Assembly: GCA_022446905.1 (NCBI GenBank)
Contig: JAKVBT010000005.1
Coordinates: forward strand, 304,805-368,804
Direction: 5' to 3'
From: Phycisphaerales bacterium
GTDB lineage: Bacteria; Planctomycetota; Phycisphaerae; Phycisphaerales; SM1A02
DNA: 64,000 nt
In this document: positions 1-8,155 of the stretch, one piece after another
How positions within the stretch are numbered: position 1 is the first letter of the stretch
Layout of the letters: each line of letters opens with the position of its first letter
The notes under the pieces: generated by a model
What the model was told of the DNA's origin: nothing
What the model saw: the letters and a program-made list of their open reading frames with translations, nothing else
Databases searched by the model: none
Program-made: the position numbers and the translations under genes

Positions 1-301
1 GCACGCCCGGAGCGGGCAGGGCATCTGACCATACAAAGAGGCCAGCATTGCCACGCTCTTGGTGATGCATCCACTCGAATTCGAGAACGAAATTCTCATA
101 TGCCGTGTCTGTGCGGAGCAGGCATACAGGCTGTCCGGTACAGCGAATCATGCCATCCTCTGCACGCCATGTAGAGTTGGCGCCGTTGACATTCACCCAG
201 CCATCTAGGTTGCGACCATTGAAGAGCATCTTCCACTCGGTGGTCGATTCGGGGCTTGAGACCAGCAGAGCGGACAATAGAATTGAAATGGGGATCGACA
301 T
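1..301 (-). CDS. DUF1080 (3-keto-disaccharide hydrolase-like) secreted protein, partial (C-terminus outside window)
   Basis: A minus-strand frame opens with ATG at 299-301 and stays open for 100 codons to the left edge. The protein starts with a short signal-like segment (MSIPISILLSALLVSS). It then carries the DUF1080 hallmarks LFNGRNLDGW (residues 26-35), TWRAEDGMI, ENFVLEFEW and ERGNAGLFVWSD. The family has a jelly-roll lectin-like fold, is abundant in Planctomycetes, and is exported to act on sugars. The exact substrate cannot be read here. The gene diverges from the metal ATPase at 567. The C-terminal half lies outside the window. The assignment rests on recognising motifs in my own translation. 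Confidence 0.8.
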   Translation of the reverse strand, partial: MSIPISILLSALLVSSPESTTEWKMLFNGRNLDGWVNVNGANSTWRAEDGMIRCTGQPVCLLRTDTAYENFVLEFEWMHHQERGNAGLFVWSDALPAPGV

Positions 302-566
302 GCAGGCAGAATATCTGCCATACGGCTTGACTGCCTGCGTGCAGGGTTCTTGCGAATCTATTCTGGCGTGGGTGGATGTAACGATCAGAAGTCAGCCGAT
401 ACCATCGCACCATGGTTGTGCCAGACCTCAATTGCTTGCATCTGCCCACACTTCGCTCTATGCAACGGAATCGCCGCGGCCTGGTGCTTGGTGTCTTTCT
501 TGAGGTAGGGTCGGATCCCTTGCTCTGGGGTAATTCCATGATCCATCGATTGCTGAGCGGAGACTG
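302..566. other. Divergent intergenic region
   Basis: This 265-base gap separates the minus-strand DUF1080 gene from the plus-strand P-type ATPase, so it should hold both promoters. I see no convincing operator palindrome. A TTGACT hexamer near 327 could be a -35 element, but no good -10 partner is visible. Open frames here on either strand have no recognisable protein content. Confidence 0.5.
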
Positions 567-2924
567 ATGGGGCAGGGGTCAAAGGGGTCTGGGGAACGAG
601 AACTTCCGGTGGTGGCACCTGGCGTGGCCGAACCATGTGGGCATTCGGAAGGCACTGACACTTGTGAGGCATGTGTGATCCGCTGGATCGAACATCGCTC
701 AGCATCCACAGGTGTACGTCCTACGGCAGAAGACAGAGTTGTCGAATTGTCCGTGCCGGTGCAGGGCATTGATTCACGGCACGACATTCGTCGACTACAC
801 CGAAGATTGAGCGGCTTGTCATACGCATGGTCCTTTGCTGCTGATGAACGTCTGCTGCGGCTCGTCTTTGATCGTGGCACATGTCCGCTTCACGAAGTTG
901 CCGAGCGATTGGCAACGACGGGTTGGTCGCTCAACCTTTCCGAGACCGACATTCGATATGACGTGGACGTGTCAAGTGGTGTTGAGGCGCAGGGCCGCTT
1001 ACGTTTTGGTCATTGGTGCTGGGTGGTGGTGGGAACGATCTTGCACAACATTGAACTGCTGCTGATGTTGCTTTCAGGGGTGGCGCTCCTGTCCGGATTT
1101 CTGACGCACGTTTGGGGTGGACCGCCATGGGTCCGCTGGACTTTGCTTGGAGTCAGTGCCGTCTTGTCTAGTACATCGACAATTCGCAGTGCATGGTCCG
1201 TCCTGCGGACCTTCAAGGTTGACGTTGATGTGCTGATGTTTGTTGGGGCCGCAGGCGCTGCTCTTTTGGGGCATCCAGAAGAAGGTGCTTTTCTCCTGTT
1301 CCTTTTCGGCCTTGGAACTGCTGGCGAGCATTTGGCGCTCGCCCGTGCGAAGCATGCAGTGGATTCTTTGTCCAGATTGGCACCTGAGACTGCGACTCGA
1401 ATTGGGCAAGATGGTCTGCCTACAGTGGTACCGATTGATGCAATAGAAGTGGGTGATCATGTGGCGATCAGCCCATTTGATCGAGTACCTGTGGATGGAA
1501 GCGTTGTGCATGGGGACAGTGCCATCGATCAGGCTGCGGTCACAGGTGAATCAGTTCCGGTCGATAAGTCAAAAGGGGACGAGGTTTATGCTGGGACCGT
1601 CAATGGCGAAGGGGAACTCGTCGTGGTGGTATTACGGCCGGCTGGTGAAAGCACCATGGCACGCATCATGCGCATGGTGGAAGAGGCGCAAGCAGCCAAG
1701 TCGCCCGCTGAGCGATTCACGGAGCGGATTGAACAGATCTATGTGCCCATTGTCTTTGTGCTTACTGCCGTGGTCATTCTGCTTCCGCCGCTGGTGCAGT
1801 TGGAAACCTGGAATGTCTCGATCTATCGTGGCATTGCTTTCTTAGTTGCGGCATCACCATGCGCAATTGCGATTGGGACACCTGCAGCTGTCTTGTGTGG
1901 TCTGGCACGTAGCGCGCGAATGGGTGTTTTGATGAAAGGCGGGGCTGCGCTAGAGTCCTTTGGCAGGGTCTCTTCCATGGCCTTTGATAAGACAGGGACT
2001 TTGACGCAGGGTCAATTGGTGGTCACGGACATCACGGTATTGGCAGAGGGCTTGGATCAGGACGAGGTTCTTTCAATCGCAGCGGCTGTTGAAGGGTCAG
2101 TTCGTCATCCGCTGGCGGAGGCCATCGTCATGGCGGCGGCCTCCCGTGCGCTGGATCTACCAGACGTGGATGGTGTCCGGCAACATCCTGGGCAGGGCGC
2201 GACGGCCGCCCTCGGGGCTGTTCCTCTGGCCGTTGGGCGGGAATCGCTTGGCGATCCTGGTTCAGAAGGACGATCTGCTGCAACGGCATTGGCCGAGGCG
2301 GGCCGAAGCATTGTGTGGGTGTTCCGTTCTGGTCAGGCAATTGGCCTGATTGGGCTGGCAGACACGGTGCGTCCGGAGGCCAAGGCTGCAATTGCCTCGC
2401 TGCGTACCCATGGTCTGTCTGCCGTGGCGATGCTCACTGGTGACCATGCAGGGACTGCATCGGCCGTTGCGCGAACACTTGGCATCGATGATGTGCATGC
2501 CGATCTGATGCCGGATGAAAAATTGGATGTGATTCAGTCGCTGCAAAGCAAGCGTGGCAGTGTGGCCATGGTGGGTGATGGGGTCAATGATGCGCCGGCA
2601 CTTGCTGCTGCTGATGTAGGCATTGCCATGGGTGCTGCTGGTACGAATGTTGCAATGGAAACGGCGGATATTGTTTTGATGGGTAATGACCTTTGCCTTG
2701 TGGCAGATGCCTACGAGTTGTCACAGGCGAGCCGGCGCATGATTCTGCAGAATCTACTGCTGGCCTTGAGCGTGATTTGCATTGTCGCGCCTATGGCCGC
2801 GATTGGCGTAGCTCATTTGGGCCTAGCGGTCATCCTCCATGAGGGCTCAACCATTGTGGTGGTGCTCAATTCCCTGCGGCTCCTGCGTTGGTCTGGCAAG
2901 GCGACAACTGCCAGGTCTGCTTGA
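567..2924 (+). CDS. P1B-type heavy-metal translocating ATPase (P1B-4-like signature)
   Basis: This 785-residue protein is a metal-exporting P-type ATPase of the inner membrane. Visible landmarks are the actuator TGES at 326-329, the membrane metal site Ser-Pro-Cys at 430-432, the phosphorylated aspartate in DKTGTLT at 474, the hinge GDGVND at 670-675, and HEGST at 758 in the last membrane helix. SPC together with HEGxT is the pattern described for subgroup P1B-4 (Co, Fe, Zn exporters such as CoaT/CtpD), rather than the CPC of Cu, Zn or Cd pumps. The N-terminus has a Cys/His cluster (CGHSEGTDTCEAC, about 24-36) and a degenerate HMA-like segment at about 55-130 without CxxC. The substrate is inferred. 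The gene is monocistronic as far as can be seen. Confidence 0.9.
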   Translation: MGQGSKGSGERELPVVAPGVAEPCGHSEGTDTCEACVIRWIEHRSASTGVRPTAEDRVVELSVPVQGIDSRHDIRRLHRRLSGLSYAWSFAADERLLRLVFDRGTCPLHEVAERLATTGWSLNLSETDIRYDVDVSSGVEAQGRLRFGHWCWVVVGTILHNIELLLMLLSGVALLSGFLTHVWGGPPWVRWTLLGVSAVLSSTSTIRSAWSVLRTFKVDVDVLMFVGAAGAALLGHPEEGAFLLFLFGLGTAGEHLALARAKHAVDSLSRLAPETATRIGQDGLPTVVPIDAIEVGDHVAISPFDRVPVDGSVVHGDSAIDQAAVTGESVPVDKSKGDEVYAGTVNGEGELVVVVLRPAGESTMARIMRMVEEAQAAKSPAERFTERIEQIYVPIVFVLTAVVILLPPLVQLETWNVSIYRGIAFLVAASPCAIAIGTPAAVLCGLARSARMGVLMKGGAALESFGRVSSMAFDKTGTLTQGQLVVTDITVLAEGLDQDEVLSIAAAVEGSVRHPLAEAIVMAAASRALDLPDVDGVRQHPGQGATAALGAVPLAVGRESLGDPGSEGRSAATALAEAGRSIVWVFRSGQAIGLIGLADTVRPEAKAAIASLRTHGLSAVAMLTGDHAGTASAVARTLGIDDVHADLMPDEKLDVIQSLQSKRGSVAMVGDGVNDAPALAAADVGIAMGAAGTNVAMETADIVLMGNDLCLVADAYELSQASRRMILQNLLLALSVICIVAPMAAIGVAHLGLAVILHEGSTIVVVLNSLRLLRWSGKATTARSA

Positions 2925-3049
2925 TCCAACACCTCCGTCTTCGCTGAGGCGGGGTTGATTGGCAGAAGTGGGGCAGAATCCATCGTTCCGACCACTCATA
3001 CAGCTCTCGCCATCGAGCGAGATCGACAGGTTCGTTACAGTGCCATGCT

Positions 3050-4111
3050 ATGAACAAGAAACTGTTTCAGCGATTGTGTGAGACACCAGGTGTGCCGGGA
3101 CGCGAAGAGCGCGTTCGAGAGGTCGTTCGTGGGTCAATCCGCGGTCTGTTCGACGACGTGCGCGAGGATGCTATGGGCTCATTGATTTGTACGCGCAAAT
3201 CGACCTCCGGGAGTCGCAAGAAACCTACGCGGGTTTTGCTTTGCGCTCATATGGATGAGATTGGCTTCTATGTACGGCATGTAGATGAGCAGGGCTATGC
3301 GTGGGTCAACCCCGCTGGTGGCTTTGATCCGCGAAACCTGTTCCATCGTCGTGTACTGGTGTGTACAGAGAAGGGGGATCATGTGGGAATTCTCACAGCC
3401 GGCGGTAAGCCGGTGCATATCTCCTCGCCGGAAGAGCGTAAGCAGATCCCGGAGCCTCTGGGCTTCTATGTAGATTTAGGTATGACTGCTGCGAAGGCGA
3501 AGAAGGCAGTGCAGGTCGGCGACTTCGTGGTGATGCATGAGCCGTTTGAAGAGCAGCCCGAGGCATTTGTCTCCAAAGCCATCGATAACCGCTTTGCCGT
3601 TTTCTGCGCTATTGAAGCTCTTCGTGCTATTGCCAAGAAACGTGGTAAGGCTGGCCAGCATGCATGTGAAATCGTTGTTGCGTTTACCACTCAAGAAGAG
3701 GTTGGCCTGCGTGGTGCTTTCACTGCAGCTGAAGCCGTGGGGGCAGATCTAGGAATCGGGCTTGACGTTACTCTCTGCGCCGATACGCCAGGTGTCCCCG
3801 AGGCAGACCGGGTGACCAAGCGGGGCGATGGTGCTGGAGTGATGTTCATGGACAGTTCCATGATCGCAGATCGGGGACTCGCCGAGGACATCTGCGCACT
3901 TGCGAAGCGGCGGAAGATTCCATTTCAGCGTTGCATTCTGCCACGAGGTGGGCAGGATGGGGCGGCCATTCAGCGGAGTGGGCACGGGGTAAAATGTGCT
4001 GCACTTGTGTGTGGTACGCGCTATGTGCACACTATTACTGAATCAATTCACAAAGGTGACCTGCAGGCCACGATTGATCTTCTGGCTGCATGGTTGTTGA
4101 GCGTCAAATAA
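3050..4111 (+). CDS. M42 family metallo-aminopeptidase
   Basis: This 353-residue protein is a cytosolic dinuclear-metal aminopeptidase of the M42 (FrvX/YsdC/TET) family. The expected residues are all present: H67 and D69 in AHMDEIG, bridging D179 in AIDNRF, the general base E216 followed by E217 in TTQEEVG, D239 in GLDVT, and H327 in RYVHTI. Length fits the family. These enzymes usually form large hollow oligomers and trim peptides. The ATG at 3050 is the first reasonable start. It is followed after 16 bases by the YceI gene, suggesting co-transcription without an obvious functional link. Some relatives are annotated as endoglucanases, which is probably an old misannotation. Confidence 0.9.
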   Translation: MNKKLFQRLCETPGVPGREERVREVVRGSIRGLFDDVREDAMGSLICTRKSTSGSRKKPTRVLLCAHMDEIGFYVRHVDEQGYAWVNPAGGFDPRNLFHRRVLVCTEKGDHVGILTAGGKPVHISSPEERKQIPEPLGFYVDLGMTAAKAKKAVQVGDFVVMHEPFEEQPEAFVSKAIDNRFAVFCAIEALRAIAKKRGKAGQHACEIVVAFTTQEEVGLRGAFTAAEAVGADLGIGLDVTLCADTPGVPEADRVTKRGDGAGVMFMDSSMIADRGLAEDICALAKRRKIPFQRCILPRGGQDGAAIQRSGHGVKCAALVCGTRYVHTITESIHKGDLQATIDLLAAWLLSVK

Positions 4112-4112
4112 G

Positions 4113-4118
4113 AAGGAG
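4113..4118 (+). promoter_or_regulatory. Shine-Dalgarno AAGGAG that selects the YceI start
   Basis: AAGGAG lies 3 bases before ATG 4122 but 9 bases before ATG 4128. The spacing favours 4128 as the start. Confidence 0.6.
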
Positions 4119-4127
4119 CGCATGGTC

Positions 4128-4730
4128 ATGTTCAAGTTCTTGGTTGCAGGTGTGCTTGTCGTGTCGTCGTTTGTAGCTGTTGAGGATGCCGCAGACACGC
4201 CGGTTGCTCCGGTTGAAACATGGGAACTGGATACCGTGCACAGCATGGCGCTGTTTCGAGTGCAGCATGTCGGTGCCGGCCAATTCTGGGGCCGATTCAA
4301 TGACGTTACTGGTAGCGTGGATTGGCCAAGGGATGACTCGGTAGCCCCGGAACTCGATGTATCCATCGCCATCGAAAGCGTGGATACCGGCAATGAAAAA
4401 CTTGATCGACATCTCAAGAGCCCGGATTTTTTCAATGGGCGTGAGTTTGAGACAGCTACCTTTCGCAGCACCGGCGCCGAACGGGTCGGTGATCGTCAGT
4501 GGCGTGTGCGTGGTGACATGACGATGCTCGGGCAAACTCGTCCGGTGACCGCAGAATTGGAAGTGACTGGTGTGCGAGGTAATCCCGTACAGGCCAAGGC
4601 CGGCTGGGAGGCGATTTTCACTATCAAGCGATCTGAATTCGGTATGAACTGGGGGGTCGAGAACGGTGCGCTTGGCGATGAAGTCAAGATCATCGTTGGC
4701 CTTGAAGGCAACATCGAACCGGGACGCTGA
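4128..4730 (+). CDS. YceI family periplasmic protein
   Basis: This 200-residue protein has an N-terminal hydrophobic signal segment (FKFLVAGVLVVSSFVAV) and then the YceI lipocalin-like barrel. Recognisable family features are the opening WELDTVHSMALFRVQHVG (the usual WxlDpaHS pattern), a central HLKSPDFFNGREFETATF segment, and the DMTMLGQTRPVTAEL strand pair. YceI proteins bind isoprenoid-like lipids in the periplasm. Their role is not settled. An alternative in-frame ATG lies at 4122, but Shine-Dalgarno spacing argues for 4128. The next gene begins 4 bases after the stop. Confidence 0.88.
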   Translation: MFKFLVAGVLVVSSFVAVEDAADTPVAPVETWELDTVHSMALFRVQHVGAGQFWGRFNDVTGSVDWPRDDSVAPELDVSIAIESVDTGNEKLDRHLKSPDFFNGREFETATFRSTGAERVGDRQWRVRGDMTMLGQTRPVTAELEVTGVRGNPVQAKAGWEAIFTIKRSEFGMNWGVENGALGDEVKIIVGLEGNIEPGR

Positions 4731-4734
4731 TTTC

Positions 4735-5568
4735 GTGCTTGAGCCAATTTTCTGGAGTGTCCTGCTGCCGGGCTTGTGCGCCGGCGTTCTTGTGGCGTGT
4801 GGACTTTTGCCACGTGGGCTTTCCGGGCTCAGGGTTTGGCGTCGGAGTGTGATTGCATTGGCATTGGGTGGCGCCGCAGCAGGGTCCTTTCTTGGAAGCG
4901 TGGGCATGCCCAGTTGGCCGCCAGCACAAAAATGGCATGCTGTTTTTGCTCTTGTCTTGGCGTTCATTGCAATTGGGATTCTTGATGCATGGCCCAAGCG
5001 GGGTGATTGGGCGAGCAGGGCGTTGTTGGGTCTCGGAGCAGGAGCATTGACGTGGTGGCTGCTTGCGTTGCCAGGTCAGACACCCATGGCCGCTGCAAGT
5101 GGTGTGGTGGTGTGTGTTTGGCTAATCAGCATGCTGGATGGGCAGCGTGCTAGCGTGGCGATGCCGATTGGTGGGTGGGCGGCCGCAACTGCCGTGTCTT
5201 TATTGACACTGGTGACGGGCTCAACGTCGTTGGCACTCATGGCTGGAGCAATCGCTGTGGTGTGCGGCGTACTGATCGTGATTGGCGCAGTGCCAGGCCG
5301 AGTCGTTTCTGGTGGTGGGGCGATGTTGGGTGGCTGCCTTGCGGTGTTGGCGCTTGCAGCAATGGCCTATGACTATGGCAGTGTGCCGACTTGGTCATGG
5401 ATGCTGGCCATGGCTGGATTCCCATTGGCATCGCTCTTTGAGATTGGCCGACTCGGGCAGTGGGAACACATCTCTGGGACAATCACCCGCAGCCTTCTTC
5501 TCCTGGCACCTCCAATAGTTTCTGTATGGATGAACTTTGAGCAGATCAGGGAATCGCTGAGTGCCTGA
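4735..5568 (+). CDS. Multi-pass membrane protein, unknown function
   Basis: I do not recognise this 277-residue protein. It is almost entirely hydrophobic, with about eight to nine helices rich in Gly, Ala, Leu and Val (for example SVLLPGLCAGVLVACGLL and LALMAGAIAVVCGVLIVIG), and has no charged catalytic motif that I can see. I place the start at GTG 4735, four bases after the YceI stop. The frame stays open back to 4666, but that start would overlap YceI by 65 bases. Its last codons overlap the start of the POT transporter, so the two are probably translationally coupled. It may be an accessory membrane protein of that transporter, but this is speculation. Confidence 0.65.
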   Translation: MLEPIFWSVLLPGLCAGVLVACGLLPRGLSGLRVWRRSVIALALGGAAAGSFLGSVGMPSWPPAQKWHAVFALVLAFIAIGILDAWPKRGDWASRALLGLGAGALTWWLLALPGQTPMAAASGVVVCVWLISMLDGQRASVAMPIGGWAAATAVSLLTLVTGSTSLALMAGAIAVVCGVLIVIGAVPGRVVSGGGAMLGGCLAVLALAAMAYDYGSVPTWSWMLAMAGFPLASLFEIGRLGQWEHISGTITRSLLLLAPPIVSVWMNFEQIRESLSA

Positions 5569-7024
5569 CGCCAGCAGTATGGCTAAGACCCGCTTTCTCG
5601 GTGTGGCCATGGTCGCATTTGCTGAGTTGTGGGAGCGCGTCAGTTATTACAGCCTGGTTGCTGTGATCGCCCTATTTGCCATTGCACCCAAGGAGCAGGG
5701 CGGTCTTGGGTTGACTGATGCGGATGCGATACGAATCTCAGGTGACTACACCTTCATGGCATTCGGACTGCCCGTCTTGTTTGGCCTGATTGGGGATCGA
5801 GTTGTTGGTCACTATCGAGCAGTTGTTCTGGGAGCGGTGATCATTGTTGCTGGACACGCGTCGCTTTTCTTCGGTAATCACACGAATACGATCACATTCT
5901 GGGCGGCGCTTTGGCTGATCGCAGTTGGAACCGGCCTGCTCAAGCCCGCCATGCCGTGCTTGGTCAGTTCCTTCTATGGAGAGGACCGGATGCGACGTGA
6001 TCGTGCCTTCAAGTACTACTACATGATGATCAATATTGGGGCGGTGATTGGGCCGCTGGTGGCTGGCATCATTCACAAGTATTGGGGATTTGATTGGGCC
6101 TTTCTTTGGGCGGGACTTGGCATGTTGGTGGCATTGCTGGTGCTCATCCTCGCACGCCCATTAGTTCCGTCTGCTGAGCGTGGACGTCCCGGCTTTCATG
6201 TCGATGGGCGCGCCGAAGCGGTAGATCCAATTGTCTTAGATCGCCCTCGGTTTCGCGCGAATGTGACCATGCTGAGTACTCTGTTTGTCTTGTTAATGGT
6301 TTGGGCGATGGCCTATGGTCTCTTTGCAGGCAGTGCGACCAGTGAGTTGATTGGAAAATCGTATGTCGACCGCCAGATTGGTGGGTGGACTGTGCCAACT
6401 GAAGCCATGAATTCAATCGAGCCAGCGATCATCGTGCTGGTGACACCAGTGCTCGCAATCGTTCTTGCTTGGCTCGCTCAACGGGGCAAGTTTCCTCATT
6501 CTGTTCTGCAGATGGTGTTGGGTGCACTGCTGTCCTGCCTCGCCGTGGTGCTTTTGGGTGTGCTCACAATGAAGATTCCTTTGGGAGTTGATTCAGCACC
6601 TGTTATTGCACTTTGGGCTTTTGTTGGGGCGTATGCCTTCATGAGCATCGGTGAGATCATGATCTCGCCTGTGTACATGGCAGTTATCACTCGATTGGCG
6701 CCACGACGTCAGCAAGCCACATGGCAAGGTGCAGTCCTTTTGGCAATTGGTGCGCTTGGCTTTGTTGCCAGTCGAATAGGGGCTTATACCGTGAGTGACG
6801 GAGGGGCTCATCGAGCCGAGACCTTCCTTGTGACAGGTTCTGTGGCGTTCGCAGTCGTCTTGGTCTTTTTGTTGCTGTCGCCCATGTTGATTCGGACCAT
6901 ACAGCGATACAACCCGATGCCCTTGAACGCAGATGAGCCTTTGCAGGAAGAGTTGGAGGCGCTCAAGCAGTTGGATGCATCCGAGCCCGCCATTGGTGTC
7001 CGGGTTGAGAAGAATGAGGATTGA
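5561..7024 (+). CDS. POT/PTR2 family proton-coupled oligopeptide transporter
   Basis: This protein of up to 487 residues belongs to the MFS-type proton-dependent oligopeptide transporters of the inner membrane. The diagnostic ExxER motif is present in helix 1 (AELWERVSYYS, E22/E25/R26), followed by the GDRVVGHYRAV loop and the GTGLLKPAMPCLVSSFYGE segment typical of the family. The YYYMMINIGAVIGPLVAG helix is also characteristic. Two starts are possible: GTG 5561, which overlaps the preceding gene by 8 bases, and ATG 5579 (MAKTRFLG), which leaves a more typical N-terminus. Di- and tripeptide uptake is the expected role, which suits an operon that also holds an aminopeptidase, though the link is inferred. 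Confidence 0.88.
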   Translation: MPDASSMAKTRFLGVAMVAFAELWERVSYYSLVAVIALFAIAPKEQGGLGLTDADAIRISGDYTFMAFGLPVLFGLIGDRVVGHYRAVVLGAVIIVAGHASLFFGNHTNTITFWAALWLIAVGTGLLKPAMPCLVSSFYGEDRMRRDRAFKYYYMMINIGAVIGPLVAGIIHKYWGFDWAFLWAGLGMLVALLVLILARPLVPSAERGRPGFHVDGRAEAVDPIVLDRPRFRANVTMLSTLFVLLMVWAMAYGLFAGSATSELIGKSYVDRQIGGWTVPTEAMNSIEPAIIVLVTPVLAIVLAWLAQRGKFPHSVLQMVLGALLSCLAVVLLGVLTMKIPLGVDSAPVIALWAFVGAYAFMSIGEIMISPVYMAVITRLAPRRQQATWQGAVLLAIGALGFVASRIGAYTVSDGGAHRAETFLVTGSVAFAVVLVFLLLSPMLIRTIQRYNPMPLNADEPLQEELEALKQLDASEPAIGVRVEKNED

Positions 7025-7034
7025 AGAGATGTCA

Positions 7035-8015
7035 ATGTTCCGTGTTCGTATGGTCTTATTTGCATGTGCTTTGCTGATAGGTGTGCAGTCATCCGCAGCA
7101 GAACAGGTGCTGGTTACTTTGTCCAACGGTGATCAGTTACATGGCACACTGGTTCAAGAAACAAGTGGAAAACTTGTCATTGAGCATCCCATTCTTGGAA
7201 AAGTAGAGATGCCACGAATGGGCACGGCATTGCAGATCGTTGGAGGTGCTGCAAAGAAGAGTGAGGCTGAGCGGCCTGAAGGTTCAAAAACCAAGCCGCA
7301 GAAGAATAATGAAGTGAATCCCGCATCAGCGAATTCAACTGATACAGCTGAAATCAAGGCTGCTCCCAATCCTTGGAAGGGCTCAGTTTCTCTCGCGGCA
7401 AGTGCCAGTGATAACACCAAGACGACCTACAACGTTCGGCTTGGTGGTGAATTGAAGCGCACTCTTCCACTAGAAAAGTTTTCACTTACAGCAAGTTGGT
7501 ATTGGAACCAGTCTGATGGCAGGACCACTGACAATGATGTGCTTGTCCGCGCAGATCAGGAGTGGGATATTGAGCGATCCAAGTGGTTTTACTTCGCCCA
7601 GGGAACCTGGCAGTACGATCAATTTGAGTCATGGGGGCATCGACTCAGCCCTTATGGGGGTATTGGCTACAACATCTTTGATACGGATGACTTGACCTTG
7701 GCACTTAAAGGTGGTGGGGGTGCAACTGTCCTGTACAACAACCGCGAGGTCGACCCCCAGTTGTTGTTTGAGATCTCAACATCGTGGAAGATCAACAAGC
7801 GTCAGACGCTTACGGGATTTGTCTCGATGGCGCCAGATGTCACTGATTGGAGCAACTACCTGCTGACCATCCAGGCTGACTGGAAGTTGAAGTTGGATGA
7901 TGATTCGTCGTGGTCCCTTGCTCTTGGGCTCCGCAATATCCACTACTCGCAGCCGACTGGTGGGGCTTCTGCTGACGATTTCAAGGCCTATGCTGGGATT
8001 GATTACGGATTCTGA
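7035..8015 (+). CDS. DUF481 family outer-membrane beta-barrel protein
   Basis: This 326-residue protein has a signal peptide (MFRVRMVLFACALLIGVQSSAAE) followed by a short beta domain of the kind VTLSNGDQLHGTLVQ. It then has a charged low-complexity linker (about residues 73-110). The C-terminal 200 residues are alternating strands ending in Phe (YAGIDYGF), as in outer-membrane barrels. The layout matches DUF481 (YdiY-like, salt-induced outer membrane protein). I chose ATG 7035 because AAGAG at 7024-7028 is well spaced for it; ATG 7029 is possible. The start lies about 10 bases after the POT gene stop, so it probably ends the same operon. Function is unknown. Confidence 0.8.
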   Translation: MFRVRMVLFACALLIGVQSSAAEQVLVTLSNGDQLHGTLVQETSGKLVIEHPILGKVEMPRMGTALQIVGGAAKKSEAERPEGSKTKPQKNNEVNPASANSTDTAEIKAAPNPWKGSVSLAASASDNTKTTYNVRLGGELKRTLPLEKFSLTASWYWNQSDGRTTDNDVLVRADQEWDIERSKWFYFAQGTWQYDQFESWGHRLSPYGGIGYNIFDTDDLTLALKGGGGATVLYNNREVDPQLLFEISTSWKINKRQTLTGFVSMAPDVTDWSNYLLTIQADWKLKLDDDSSWSLALGLRNIHYSQPTGGASADDFKAYAGIDYGF

Positions 8016-8155
8016 CTCGAACCGTCCCTCCTTGGCGTGATTCAGTGTCTCCGGGGGCTCTTAGAGAATTTCCACTGGCAGTTGAGCCAATCATCTGTCT
8101 TTGGTGATGTAAGCACTGTGGATCTTGTTGTAGGGTGGTCAGTGAGGAGATGCTC

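Noticed and set aside
2925..3049. Possible terminator with CCTC/GAGG stem after the metal ATPase
   Set aside because: The stem is short and interrupted, so support is insufficient.
4104..4997. 297-residue minus-strand frame
   Set aside because: It is antisense to the YceI and membrane-protein genes and encodes no coherent protein.
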